A stretch of DNA of 55,637 nt from JBLIRR01 sp049472395 (GTDB lineage Bacteria > SZUA-182 > DTGQ01 > JBLIRR01). A program made the translations under genes and the position numbers. Numbering within the stretch: the stretch's first letter is position 1; the number at the start of each line of letters is the position of its first letter. Where the stretch lies: contig JBLIRR010000041.1 of the NCBI GenBank assembly GCA_049472395.1, forward strand, positions 1-55,637, read 5' to 3'. The notes under the pieces were generated by a model. The model had not been told where the DNA came from. It searched no databases and saw only the letters and a program-made list of their open reading frames with translations. This document shows positions 43,841 through 54,117 of the stretch, piece by piece.

Positions 43841-44470
43841 TCAAATCTTCTCTTTCCATACCTTATATCTTTGCATATAATCGTCAGCAACCTTTTTTGA
43901 ATCAAGCCTCAAATAATTAGCGAAATTCACTATAAATCCTCTTATATAGGCACTTGGTGGAAGGGTCTCATATCTTTCTCTCTCGATATTTTCAAGATGA
44001 TGAATCGAGATCCGCGTTGAATTAGCGATCTCGCATAAATCAATCTTAAGTCGTTGCCTGATATTCTGTAAGTCGGCTCCAGTAAAGGATTTAATCTCAG
44101 CAATCAGCTGTTTGGTCTCTTGATCCAAAGCCAGCGGTTTCTTTTCAGATCTGCACACTTGCTCTTTGTCATCTGAAATCGAAACAGGATCTGCCTTTTT
44201 TGGCTGAAGATTTTTAGTAGGTTCATCTTCTGCTATCTGGCGGTCGGTTAAAACAGTACTTGATAAATTGCGGTATGCCTCCTCGATTTGCTGAAGGATT
44301 TCTTGTTTGTTCTCTGGTGGGAGCTCATCCAGAACCGGTAAGATCGCTATTGATTCAGTTGATGAATATAGTTTTTTTAGGGACAGATACGCATTATGAA
44401 TCTCTGCTTGAGAGGCATTATCCGAAAGTTCAAGGATATTAATATATCTATTGTAGTCGTTTTGATTCAT
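43841..44470 (-). CDS. J-like/RodZ-type HTH protein
   Basis: In the 209-residue protein, residues 5-70 have the helical pattern of a J domain (YINILELSDNASQAEIHNAYLS...IEEAYRNL) but without the HPD tripeptide needed to stimulate Hsp70. Residues ~130-205 are a RodZ-like helix-turn-helix (LQNIRQRLKIDLCEIANSTRIS, PPSAYIRGFIVNFANYL). No membrane span follows, unlike true RodZ. It starts 3 bp after the MinD-like ATPase gene, so the two are an operon. Such a pairing suggests a polarity, cytoskeleton or positioning function, but it is uncharacterised as far as I know. Confidence 0.8.
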   Translation of the reverse strand: MNQNDYNRYINILELSDNASQAEIHNAYLSLKKLYSSTESIAILPVLDELPPENKQEILQQIEEAYRNLSSTVLTDRQIAEDEPTKNLQPKKADPVSISDDKEQVCRSEKKPLALDQETKQLIAEIKSFTGADLQNIRQRLKIDLCEIANSTRISIHHLENIERERYETLPPSAYIRGFIVNFANYLRLDSKKVADDYMQRYKVWKEKI

Positions 44471-44473
44471 AGA

Positions 44474-45400
44474 TCAGTTGTTACCTAAAATATGATCAGT
44501 AACCTTTTTTATATCCATAGCACAATTAGAGCTGGGACAGGTTTGCATATAAAGCTGTCTATTATTCATACAAGTAGAGACAGAACTATCATATTCAATA
44601 TATCCTAAGTATTGTGCATTAAAGCCAAAATATTTCAAACAGATACTCTTTACTGAATCACCGATTGCGTTATCTGTAGTATTCTTTAATTGATTAAGGA
44701 TAATATGGATGGTGAAGTTAGCCAGTTCAGAGTTGATAATATCTTCAATAGTTTTTGATAAACCCTTAAGATGGTCTATAAATTGTTTTAAGGTTTTGAT
44801 ATTATATTTACCCTTATCTCTCCAAGCCTGCCTGACCAACTCCTTAAATCCATAAGCGCTCAGGGAATTAAGTATCTTCCTGCAAAAGACGTTTTTTAAG
44901 AAATAGTACATGTTTTCTATTGCTGTAATCTCTGGGATCATCATCACAAGCATAATATCAGCCAAAAGAAAGGTATCGATAGTATTATAATGTGCCCCAG
45001 CGCCAAGATCAATGAGGATATAATCAGTATCCAATTTTTTTATGTGCCGGAAGAATTTAAGTTTTTCTGTGTATTTAATATTATCAGAGTTTAGTGAATG
45101 AATAGTACCTGTTAATAGCCCCAAATTTTTTATTCTACTTTTAATAATTAATTCAGCTAGTGGCATCTTATTTTCAAAAAAGTTTGATAATGATAGTTGG
45201 GGTCGATTAATCCCAAGAAAACTATGTAGATTTGCCCCTCCCATATCAGCATCAATTAAGATAACTTTACGTTCAGTTAAAGCCAAATAGCTGGCAATGG
45301 CACTTAAGATAAAACTTTTACCTGTCCCTCCCTTCCCACCACCGATCGCCCAGATTGCTGAGTTATCACTATCAGTTTGCTTTTTCATTTTGGTAATCAT
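44474..45400 (-). CDS. MinD/ParA-like P-loop ATPase
   Basis: The 308-residue protein has a deviant Walker A GGGKGGTGKS (20-29) with the signature lysine, LIDADMGGANLH (48-59), and DYILIDLGAGAHY as Walker B region. The C-terminal third has extra helices and a LRDKGKYN-like segment instead of the usual membrane amphipathic helix. It resembles FlhG/MinD proteins of delta-proteobacterial type. It would dimerise with ATP and recruit a partner, here probably the J-like/HTH protein encoded 3 bp downstream. Confidence 0.9.
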   Translation of the reverse strand: MITKMKKQTDSDNSAIWAIGGGKGGTGKSFILSAIASYLALTERKVILIDADMGGANLHSFLGINRPQLSLSNFFENKMPLAELIIKSRIKNLGLLTGTIHSLNSDNIKYTEKLKFFRHIKKLDTDYILIDLGAGAHYNTIDTFLLADIMLVMMIPEITAIENMYYFLKNVFCRKILNSLSAYGFKELVRQAWRDKGKYNIKTLKQFIDHLKGLSKTIEDIINSELANFTIHIILNQLKNTTDNAIGDSVKSICLKYFGFNAQYLGYIEYDSSVSTCMNNRQLYMQTCPSSNCAMDIKKVTDHILGNN

Positions 45401-45688
45401 ATGGAATAAGTTCAGCCATCCTTTGCTTTTTAATGTTTCCCCCAGAAGACCGATAATCTTTGAGGTACTTTTAAATCATATCAACCCTGGTATTTCAATA
45501 AATGTTTATGTTTCTTAAATCTGTTTAACCATTGCCATCGAGAGCATGCTCACCACTTTCTTATACTTTCTTTTCTGCCATAAAAGCAAAATGAATCGGA
45601 ATAAAAAGTGATTTAAATATTATTTTTAGTCATGGGATTGAATTTTGTTAGCACAATCAAAATGATATATGGTGTTGTTGGCTTTAAA

Positions 45689-45949
45689 TTATAGTATATT
45701 TGGTGGAGATAAGAAGATATGCGTTATTTTATCAGAATCTGTACCATCGTCTTTAGTATCAGAATAAATTACGCCAGTAGATATGTATCCATAGGGACAA
45801 TTATAGGTGGATTTTTTCCCAGCTCTTGGGTTGTCACATTCTATTACTTCCTTTTTGCCATATGAAATGACTATATCGCTTTCTGCTAAAGATTTTAACT
45901 TCGAATAGATTTCTCTCGCATTACTTTTAATTTCTTTAATCTCTGTCAA
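45689..45949 (-). CDS. Small hypothetical protein or gene remnant
   Basis: The 86-residue frame has a helical N-terminus and a middle with NCPYGYISTGVIY and several Asp/Lys residues. There is no signal peptide and no family is recognised. It stands alone in a gene-poor 1.3-kb stretch and may be a remnant. The 288-bp gap to the MinD-like gene shows nothing further. Confidence 0.3.
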   Translation of the reverse strand: MTEIKEIKSNAREIYSKLKSLAESDIVISYGKKEVIECDNPRAGKKSTYNCPYGYISTGVIYSDTKDDGTDSDKITHIFLSPPNIL

Positions 45950-46705
45950 ATGTTCTTACTTCGGCGATTTGATTACTAGAAATCTCTTGTGCTACAATGA
46001 GACCCTCAATAGATATTTGGTACAGACACGTATTTTAGAGACTCCGAATTATTGAGAGTATAAAGTAATAACATGTGTGCTGATAACCGATTGTTTTATT
46101 ACCGAACAAGGTCCAATTGTTAAGATTTTAAAGCATCTTGGCTGTGGGATCATACACCATCCCGTGATCCTCCTCCCCCGTCTGAAGAACCTCCAATTGT
46201 GTATGAACCATTATTATATGATGATTCACTCTAGAACTACTAAAGATCTTTATATTTCAGTAAATTAGAGGACTGTGTAAATTTCCACTTTTTACAGCTA
46301 TAGGGACAGTACGTTTGGTTAGCCCGCTTTAATTAAAAAAAATAATGTCTTCAAACCGAAATTAGTTCCATTGCAAATTTTTTCTATCCTGTATAGAAAA
46401 ATTTGTATTATCTCTTTTACATTATCCTATTCTTACTCCTTTTTACTCCTTTTCTCAATACTTTTTATTCAAAAATATTACAGAATTATGATTATTCTTT
46501 TTGACAGCTCAAAAAGGGATTTCCTATCAATTATCCAGTAGCCCCCCTTTTCTTAATTTTAATAAGGCCATGCAGCCATATAAGAATTGTGGAAGTGACC
46601 TTACATATTCCTTACAGACCTTATCTAAGGTGATCTCCAAAGAGGATTTGTTTTAGACATATTGCGTATAAAGCGGATCACTTTTTTTAAAAAGGAGAAC
46701 TATAG
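45950..46705. other. Gene-poor AT-rich stretch
   Basis: In this 756-bp stretch no gene is convincing. On the minus strand near 46140-46225 a short frame reads GSYTIGGSSDGGGGSRDG before a stop, a Gly/Ser-rich tail that may be the end of a decayed surface-protein gene. No tRNA, repeat array or strong promoter was seen. Confidence 0.45.
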
Positions 46706-48016
46706 TTACTCCAAAAGCCATTTCCAGGCGGGGATAACACGAATAGAAATGCCATCTAGTATTATTTCATCTTCATTATTCATTGTTATAATAAAGGCAT
46801 TGTCAAGATTAAAATATCGCATTGTTTCTGTAATGCCTCTCGTTTCTCTTTCCAGCACCTCCTTTGAACCGAGGTCATAACATACTTGATAAAGGTTTTT
46901 GCTATTTTCCCTTTTATTGGATGTCACTGCAATAAAATCAATTTCATACCCCTTTCGGGTTTTATAATAACATATCGAGTGTTTTCTCCTTAAGAGTTCA
47001 ATAAAAATACAGTTTTCAAATTGCCTTGTGATATCAATTGATGCTGCAAAAGCAACTGCATTAGCAAGAGCCCAGTCAACAGTATAGACCTTTTTATAAT
47101 TTCTATTTCTTACTTTTTCGGACTGCGTGTAAATCGGAATTGTATAAATAATAAATGCTTCCTTAAGATAACGAAGATATTTATAAATTGTTTCAATGGA
47201 AAATTTAAATCCAATCTCTTTCATATGCTGAATGATTTTTGTAATACTCAAGGGGCAGCTTGTTCTTGAGATGAGTGATTGAGCAAAAAATGAGAAAGCA
47301 TCAAAATTGATTTTGTCTTTTCTATGCGCTTCAATTACATCTCGCAGAAGCATTGTTTGCCAATAAGTCTGTAAAACTTCAATCCTCTCTTCACTACTAA
47401 AACGAGTAATACCTGGGAAACCACCTTCCGAAAGATACCGGTTTATTCCATTGCGCAAATGAGATACACCGGAAAATGATACTGGATCAATTAATATTTT
47501 ATGATGAGAGAGAAATTCTCTAAATGAGTATGGATATAAAGCTTGAGGCAATAATTTCCCACGCAATGCTGAGGCAAATTCACCACTGAGCATTTTTGAG
47601 GTTGACCCGGTTATAAGTACTCGGTGGTTATGGTCATCGAGAAGCCCAAGGACATAATCTTCCCATCCATCTATCCGTTGAATTTCATCAAAAATAAAAT
47701 ATACCTCTTCCTTATGTCTCTTTGCAGGAAAAAGTGTATAATATGCTTGATCTATCAATAAAAGTTCTTCTCCTTCCAGCCCTTTTAATCTAATATCGTT
47801 AAATTGGATACGACAAATATTTTCCCGAAAAACTCCTTTTGCATAAAGATCAGAGACAAACTGATAGGTCCGATACGTCTTACCACATCGACGACTTCCG
47901 ACTATTCCAGTTGCTACTTCCGGTATTATTCTCAAAGATAAATTTCGAGGGGTCAAAGAGGGAATATCCTTTTTCTGAAATTCCACTATTATGCGTTGAA
48001 TATAATCTATGTTCAT
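46706..48016 (-). CDS. AAA ATPase with DUF4143-like domain (second member)
   Basis: The 436-residue protein has Walker A GSRRCGKT (40-47), Walker B YFIFDEIQR, sensor LITGSTSKML, and a C-terminal region ending in YYKTRKGYEIDFIAV and YQVCYDL. These fit the winged-helix plus nuclease-like end of AAA_14/DUF4143 proteins. It is distinct in sequence from the 18873-20057 protein. It is monocistronic with its own promoter (48047-48075). Cellular role unknown; such ATPases are often carried on mobile or accessory DNA. Confidence 0.85.
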   Translation of the reverse strand: MNIDYIQRIIVEFQKKDIPSLTPRNLSLRIIPEVATGIVGSRRCGKTYRTYQFVSDLYAKGVFRENICRIQFNDIRLKGLEGEELLLIDQAYYTLFPAKRHKEEVYFIFDEIQRIDGWEDYVLGLLDDHNHRVLITGSTSKMLSGEFASALRGKLLPQALYPYSFREFLSHHKILIDPVSFSGVSHLRNGINRYLSEGGFPGITRFSSEERIEVLQTYWQTMLLRDVIEAHRKDKINFDAFSFFAQSLISRTSCPLSITKIIQHMKEIGFKFSIETIYKYLRYLKEAFIIYTIPIYTQSEKVRNRNYKKVYTVDWALANAVAFAASIDITRQFENCIFIELLRRKHSICYYKTRKGYEIDFIAVTSNKRENSKNLYQVCYDLGSKEVLERETRGITETMRYFNLDNAFIITMNNEDEIILDGISIRVIPAWKWLLE

Positions 48017-48046
48017 ATTTATTTACTCATGATAAGAATATAATAG

Positions 48047-48075
48047 AGTATAATATATACTTATGAAAAGGTCAA
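48047..48075 (-). promoter_or_regulatory. Promoter of the second DUF4143 ATPase gene
   Basis: On the minus strand TTGACC (48075-48070) and TATACT (48052-48047) are separated by 17 bp, 30 bp upstream of the ATG. AGTATATATTATACT overlaps the -10 box as an inverted repeat, so here too an operator may cover the promoter. Confidence 0.6.
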
Positions 48076-48306
48076 ATAATAGCTCGTCCGATCATATAAT
48101 CATATTCTATGTTGGTATTGACACATACTATTTGTTTCGCTAGACGGTCGGCTCTTGGGAGCTTTTCTATACCGCTCAATGAATACTATACTGTCCCGAC
48201 TCCTTATATATATCCCCAGGAACGGTCATCTCCCCGATCTTCTCGTTGGGCTAAAATTTAGATGATTCCCATGGTCTGTAAGATCCCTTGACCTACCCTG
48301 CTTCAA

Positions 48307-48372
48307 AAGCTAAAATACTTCTGTGGTATTAAGAACTAAGACTACTTTTAGGTAGTAACCCTATTTTAGCTT
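48307..48372. repeat. 66-bp inverted-repeat element
   Basis: AAGCTAAAATA (48307-48317) and TATTTTAGCTT (48362-48372) are perfect 11-bp complements. Inside lies a second small stem, CTACTTTTAGGTAG. It sits 19 bp upstream of the truncated HD gene. It could be a MITE-like relic, a hairpin in the leader or a protein site. The rest of the 48076-48306 gap has nothing recognised. Confidence 0.45.
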
Positions 48373-48391
48373 GAACAGTAAAGGGATATTC

Positions 48392-49099
48392 ATGGCCGAA
48401 TACGCAGAAATAATAAAGCAGAGTGGACTATTTCCAGAGTATGAGAAACTCGCGGACTTCGAAGACATCTCAACCGCGGATGTGGACACTTTGAAAGGGC
48501 TGGTCCTCAATATCGCAGACATTGTTGGTCCACATTTGGATCGCATCCGGTTCACATTCCCTCAGTACACCGAACACGACATGAGACATCTCCTTAACGT
48601 CGCAGACATCATTAGTCGCTTTCTGCCGAAGCATAGAGACGGTCCGTATCAGAACACCGTTTGTCTTAATGCATTGGAGCTCACCTATCTATGGCTCGCC
48701 ATTCTGCTTCACGATGTGGGGATGTTTGTCTCGGAGGCAGATGAGAAGCAGTCGATTCTCAACTCTGACGAGTACAAGGAGTATCTTTTAGAAACATTGG
48801 ATCGTCAGGAAGCAGAAAAAAAGGCAAAAGAGGCTGGTCTGGTGGTTCGAGCTCAAGCTATCCGTGAAGCCATATTCGCTGAGTTTATTCGACATCGCCA
48901 CGCTGAGCGGAGCCGTGCCTATGTCGAGAAGTACCTGAACGGCAAGCTGCGATTTCGCGAAGCAGATATCTCCCCGGAAATAGTAAACCTCTGTGAGAGC
49001 CATGCATGGGGCGTTATCGAATCGAACGACCCTCGAAATCCGTTGAAGTGTGTGAAGGCATTGGACATCTCATCCTGGAAGGTCAATCCTTTTTGTTGA
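48392..49099 (+). pseudogene. Truncated HD-domain protein
   Basis: The 235-residue product has an HD phosphohydrolase N-terminal region: TEHDMRHLLNVAD (60-72), LAILLHDVGMF (103-112) with His107-Asp108, a helical linker and FIRHRHAERS (165-173), then HAWGV. At residue ~226 (KALDI) the expected continuation stops and 9 unrelated residues lead to a stop, so the gene appears cut. Full-length relatives are much longer. Base composition is clearly more GC-rich than the surroundings, which suggests a transferred fragment. I chose ATG 48392 (AAAGGGA upstream) rather than TTG 48371. Confidence 0.7.
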
Positions 49100-49314
49100 A
49101 TAAGCAAGCTTTTTGTAATAGGATTTCATATTATCATATTGGATACAGATCCCTTGGATTTATAAAGCTCTTATTGGAAAAGGATTAAGAAAATAGGGAA
49201 TAAACATGACAAAACTATCTATTAAACTGAAAGAGTGTGTTTATTTATTTTATTGCTTTCTCAGTGTTTTTTGTGACTTGTCTTTAAAATCCTTTTTCTG
49301 AATTAAAGGAGTTC

Positions 49315-52300
49315 ATGATGGAAAGAAAGTTTTTTTATTTATGGGTGATTAGTATTCTGATCTGCATATTTTCTTTCATAACCTCCTCGCATGCTTCCAT
49401 TACTATAGATATGGTAAACCGTATAACAAACTCCCAGCTAAATGAAAAAGAAAAGGCCAGCTTAGCTGCAAATCAAGAACAGGTTGCTGCTTTGAGGGAG
49501 AAAATTGTTAAGGCCACAGAACCATTGCGTCAAGAAGAGTGGGATAAGGCGATTACCGCCTTAGATTTATTGGCGAATGATTATCCTGACTCTCCCATAG
49601 CTGACCTTTGCACAATTGAGAAAGGTTATGCTCTCTTAAAAAAAGGAGATAAGAAAAAGGCTCTTAAGATTCTTGAACAATATAGCCGTAGTAGCACTCA
49701 TTTAGCACCTTTAGCTGAAGCCATTATTGCTGAGATTAATGACCAACAAATTCACTTATCGGGACGATTGCTCTACCCTCCTAACCAACAAGTGATCATT
49801 CAAGTCTCAAGTAGGAATATGGCACAGATCCATTGTCAACTGATTAAAATTGATATATCTAAAAATGCCCATGATTTTATTCCTTTTGCAGATCCTGTTA
49901 TTTACGAACCTCTGCGTACATGGAAATTGAAACTCGAGGGAGATCAATCTTACAGGATAGGCAAAATAGAACTAAATAAGCTTAATGTTGGCACTTATGT
50001 GCTGGAAGCAGGCAATGGGAATATTAGAAGATTTCATCCCTTTTTTATCACAGATCTTCAAATATCAGGGTATTCGCTTGGTGAGATAAAATACTTGGTC
50101 GCCCGAGGGCCTAATGGACGACCGGCAAATGGGGCTGGAGTAACTTTAATCGATTGGATGGGAAAACCAGAACATATTGCTCTGGCTAAAGATGGCCTTG
50201 CGGAAATTCGCTCCCCTTGGCCGGTGCTGGCAGTAGTTGAATCAGAGTTTGGGCCAGGTGTCTTGTATCTACCTTCAAAATTTGCAGAGCATAAAACAGG
50301 AGATAGGATTGTCCGATGTTACACGTATACTGATCGAGCTGTATATCGTCCTGGACAGAGGATTCAATTTCGCGGCATTATCCGTGAATTGCGTGATCGA
50401 TATCTTATATTGCCTGAAGAAAAAGAAGTTGAAGTCAGCTTAAAAGATTCGCATAATCGATTAGTGGCCCAAATTGATCAGAGCCTTAGTAAATGGGGTA
50501 CTTTCCATGGAGAATTCACACTTGATGAACGATGTATATCTGGTAATTTTGCCATTGAGACACGTCTTAAGCCAATTCCTGAAAATAATGAGCAGAGTTG
50601 TGCGCGGACAGAATTTGCAGTTGAAGCTTACCGCCGACCAGAGATTACAATAGATGTATTGCCAAAAAAGGATATACTCAAAAAAGATGAAAGCCTGACT
50701 GTACATGTTCAATCTTCCTACTTTCATCGCGCTCCTGTGGTGGGGGCATCTTTAAAATGGCAGGTGAGTGGGGAAGGTGCTAAATTTATTACTAAAGGGG
50801 ATTATGGCCATGGAGTGTTAACTGACAAAAACGGTGAGGCTAATTTTATTATCACTACTGGCTTACCTAAAGGAAGAACTAATTGTCAAATCAAAGTCAG
50901 CCTTCAAACTCCTTCGAGACGCACCTATGAGGGATATGCAACTATTACCTTAGTCGGCACAGAGGAACTTCAAACAATAAAAGAATCCGAGTTCCTGATA
51001 GAAAGCGAAGATAGACCCTATTTTATTGGCGAAGAATGTATATTAAAACTTCGTGTGCCAACGGATTGTTCTTTAGTAACATTGATTGTCGAAGCAGGAA
51101 AACTTGATGGGGTATTCTCGATTTCCTGTAAAGAGGGTAATGCTGAATATTTATTACCAATCAAGAAAGAATATTTAGGTGGTGTGACCTTGTATATGGA
51201 GTCAGTTTCAGACAGCAAAAGAATGATTGCAAACCATACAGTGCGAGTTCTACCAAAGAATGCCGCGGCTCAGGTAATGCTCAATACTGATAAGATAAGC
51301 TACCATCCGGCAGATAAGGCAATTATAGATATTACCACAGTTGACCGAGAAGGAGGGCCTGTGGCTTCAGAAGTGGCTTTGGGTATGGTTGATCGTGCAC
51401 TTTATACTATAGCTGAAGAGACGCTTACTCCCATAGATTCCTTCTTCTATCCAGCTCGCCCACGAAAGACATATTTTAGCACACCTAAAGATATCATCAC
51501 GCCTATGTATTATTGTGACTCTTTATCATTCCAGACTTGTCAGGTATCAGCTTCTAATCAAACAATTAATAAAACACCTTCACTTTCACCTTTGGAAATC
51601 TCAGCTATCCCCTTAGAGTACCTCCTCCCTGGTATCTTTCGTTATTCACCAGTGGGACAACAACCACAACTCGGACCCGGAGGGCGGCAAATTAGACAGG
51701 TCCCTAATAACATGGAAAATAGCGCTTTTTCTTTAGGGTATTGCCAGTTAGATTTTTACCGGCAGAATGCTTCTAATAATCCTTTTGTCTGGCTATTTTG
51801 TCTGTTAAAGTTGCCATGTATGGGAGCAGGAGCCTCACCAATATATTTGGCTAATCAACAGCAAGAACTTCAACAGGGAAGCCAAATCCGGCAAATCGAA
51901 TTACTGTCTATTTCTCCGACAATAAAACCAAAGATTATTTATCAAGGTCGTCTACGGATGGGTAGACGGGCCGGAGTAACTGGAAACATCAGGATGAGCA
52001 AAGGTGGTGGAGGATATATCCACGTTCAACCCTTTGGATCCCAGGCTCGAACCTTCTTTCCTGATTTGGCTGCTTGGCACCCTAGCATCCAAACTAACTC
52101 CAATGGCAAGGCTAAATTAAATCTTACCCTACCTGATACGATTACTTCATGGCGTCTGACAGCAAGATGTGTTACTGAGGCTTCTGGCTTCTCAGAAACA
52201 CGTCATGAGATATGTGTGCAAAAAGATTTCTTTATCACCTGCCAGCGACCGCGCACTTTATATGAAGGTGACCAAACTACTATCTCAGCACTTATTCACA

Positions 52301-54117
52301 GCCACATTCCAACCAAAGGGATAGTAAGATTAGATGCTACAGGTTTAGAAATTGTTGATATACAAGAACAGCCTTTTGAAAGTGATGGAAAGCATATAGT
52401 GCGGTTGGATTGGACAGTCCGGGCTATCAAACCAGGCTTTGCCCATATTGAACTGACTGATAACCGCAAGCAGGATTTTCTTATAGATAAAGTTCAAATC
52501 CTGCCACTTGGAATGCATGTGACTTTTTCAAAAACTGTTATAGCTGATCAAGAAACAGTGTTGAATCTTCCGGAAGATTTTAATCCAAAACGCTGGCGTG
52601 TATATGGTAAGTGGCTGCCCAATACCTATCAGGTTGTAGCAATGGCCTTAAGTAAGCTTGCAGAATTTCCTCATGGCTGTGTTGAGCAGACAATGAGTCG
52701 TTTTATGCCTGATGTATTTGTGGCTGATGCCTTAAAAGGAGGGATCGAGGATAGAGTATTAAAGAAAAATCTTGAACAAATGGTGAGCAAAGGAGCCCAG
52801 ACATTATACGGATATCAAAATAATGACGGTGGTTGGGGATGGTTTCGTGAAAACAAATCAGCACCATTTATGACTGCTTATGTATTATGGGGTTTAGCAA
52901 TGGCTGGAAATCTTGGGTATCCAGTTGATGCCAGGGTTATTCAACGCGGACGTCAATCACTTTTTCAACTCCTTAAAGAAAGCAAACTTCCTGATGCCAA
53001 GGCTTATATGATCTTAGCTTTAGTAACAGCTGACAAATTCCTTGAAGAACAAAGAAATGATATTATTACTTTAATGCCAGAAATTAAACAACTCTCAGCT
53101 TATGGAATTGCGCTTATTTCTCTAGCATATCAATTACAAGGGGAAGACAAGGCAGCAACAGATTGTACAAACCGTTTAATTAAAATGGCAAACAGAAAAG
53201 ATGGACAAGTTTATTGGTCTTGTCCTCTGGAATCGGCTGAATTTCTGCGAGCAGATGAAGTTGAAACAACTGCGTATGCCTTACGTTCAATTATGCTTTG
53301 TGGGAAGGATGAAAAAATAAGTTCTCAGGCAGCCGCCTGGCTAAGACTTCATTGTGATGCTACAGGATGGAGGAATACCAAATCAACATCAGCGGCGGTT
53401 TATGGACTTGCTGAATTTTTAAGGGGCAAAAAGGGAGGGGATGACGATTCAAAGATATTACTATATATTAATGAAAAGCTTGTCCCTCAAGAGATGAAGG
53501 AAGGTATGGAGTGCATATTAAATATTGGCTTTTTTAAACCTGGTGAAAATTATTTGACATTAAAAGGATCAGCAATACCTAAAGATGGTATCCTTTTATT
53601 AGTCGCCGAAGGATGGTCAGGTGCTAAGAATATCCAAGCCGGAGGTCATCTCTGCGGTTTGACACGGCATTACAGGTCTTTTGAGGAACAGGGCGAAATA
53701 GACATCATGTCAGAGAATGATATAAAAGATAGTTCTTCCTTACCTTTAACAGATGGTGTATTATGCGGTGAACTAGCGGTTGCAGAATTGATTATTAAAC
53801 CATCTTCTGAATTGTCTTATTGTGTGTTGGAAGATCCGATTCCATCCGGTTGTGAGATCGTCAATATGAGCTGGGATCCCTTGAATGGTCTTTATCCTTG
53901 GCGTCGTCGCAGTATGCCTTATATATATGCCGAAGCTCGAGATGATCGTATGTTGTTTTATTTCAGGCATCTTTCACCCGGTGAGTATAAGGTTACTTAC
54001 CGTCTAAGGGGAGAATCACCCGGCATTTACTCTATACCATCTGCACGCATACATGAAATGTATGAACCTGAGAATATGGCTCACAGTTCAACTTGTTCTT
54101 TTCAGGTAAAACCATGA
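49315..54117 (+). CDS. Bacterial alpha-2-macroglobulin family protein
   Basis: The 1600-residue protein has a signal peptide (1-27, no lipobox), a TPR-like helical region (about 45-135) and MG domains including DRAVYRPGQRIQF (MG2). The bait-region-like, Pro/Gln-rich stretch lies near 780-870, and FFPDLAAWHP marks the central domain. The thioester site is HGCVEQT with Cys1122 and Gln1125, followed by DGGWGWFRENKSAPFMTAYVL in the thioester domain and a receptor-binding-like C-terminus. Such proteins trap proteases in the periplasm or at the surface, covalently through the thioester. AAAGGAG precedes two adjacent ATGs (49315 and 49318). The next gene overlaps by ATGA. Confidence 0.93.
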   Translation: MMERKFFYLWVISILICIFSFITSSHASITIDMVNRITNSQLNEKEKASLAANQEQVAALREKIVKATEPLRQEEWDKAITALDLLANDYPDSPIADLCTIEKGYALLKKGDKKKALKILEQYSRSSTHLAPLAEAIIAEINDQQIHLSGRLLYPPNQQVIIQVSSRNMAQIHCQLIKIDISKNAHDFIPFADPVIYEPLRTWKLKLEGDQSYRIGKIELNKLNVGTYVLEAGNGNIRRFHPFFITDLQISGYSLGEIKYLVARGPNGRPANGAGVTLIDWMGKPEHIALAKDGLAEIRSPWPVLAVVESEFGPGVLYLPSKFAEHKTGDRIVRCYTYTDRAVYRPGQRIQFRGIIRELRDRYLILPEEKEVEVSLKDSHNRLVAQIDQSLSKWGTFHGEFTLDERCISGNFAIETRLKPIPENNEQSCARTEFAVEAYRRPEITIDVLPKKDILKKDESLTVHVQSSYFHRAPVVGASLKWQVSGEGAKFITKGDYGHGVLTDKNGEANFIITTGLPKGRTNCQIKVSLQTPSRRTYEGYATITLVGTEELQTIKESEFLIESEDRPYFIGEECILKLRVPTDCSLVTLIVEAGKLDGVFSISCKEGNAEYLLPIKKEYLGGVTLYMESVSDSKRMIANHTVRVLPKNAAAQVMLNTDKISYHPADKAIIDITTVDREGGPVASEVALGMVDRALYTIAEETLTPIDSFFYPARPRKTYFSTPKDIITPMYYCDSLSFQTCQVSASNQTINKTPSLSPLEISAIPLEYLLPGIFRYSPVGQQPQLGPGGRQIRQVPNNMENSAFSLGYCQLDFYRQNASNNPFVWLFCLLKLPCMGAGASPIYLANQQQELQQGSQIRQIELLSISPTIKPKIIYQGRLRMGRRAGVTGNIRMSKGGGGYIHVQPFGSQARTFFPDLAAWHPSIQTNSNGKAKLNLTLPDTITSWRLTARCVTEASGFSETRHEICVQKDFFITCQRPRTLYEGDQTTISALIHSHIPTKGIVRLDATGLEIVDIQEQPFESDGKHIVRLDWTVRAIKPGFAHIELTDNRKQDFLIDKVQILPLGMHVTFSKTVIADQETVLNLPEDFNPKRWRVYGKWLPNTYQVVAMALSKLAEFPHGCVEQTMSRFMPDVFVADALKGGIEDRVLKKNLEQMVSKGAQTLYGYQNNDGGWGWFRENKSAPFMTAYVLWGLAMAGNLGYPVDARVIQRGRQSLFQLLKESKLPDAKAYMILALVTADKFLEEQRNDIITLMPEIKQLSAYGIALISLAYQLQGEDKAATDCTNRLIKMANRKDGQVYWSCPLESAEFLRADEVETTAYALRSIMLCGKDEKISSQAAAWLRLHCDATGWRNTKSTSAAVYGLAEFLRGKKGGDDDSKILLYINEKLVPQEMKEGMECILNIGFFKPGENYLTLKGSAIPKDGILLLVAEGWSGAKNIQAGGHLCGLTRHYRSFEEQGEIDIMSENDIKDSSSLPLTDGVLCGELAVAELIIKPSSELSYCVLEDPIPSGCEIVNMSWDPLNGLYPWRRRSMPYIYAEARDDRMLFYFRHLSPGEYKVTYRLRGESPGIYSIPSARIHEMYEPENMAHSSTCSFQVKP

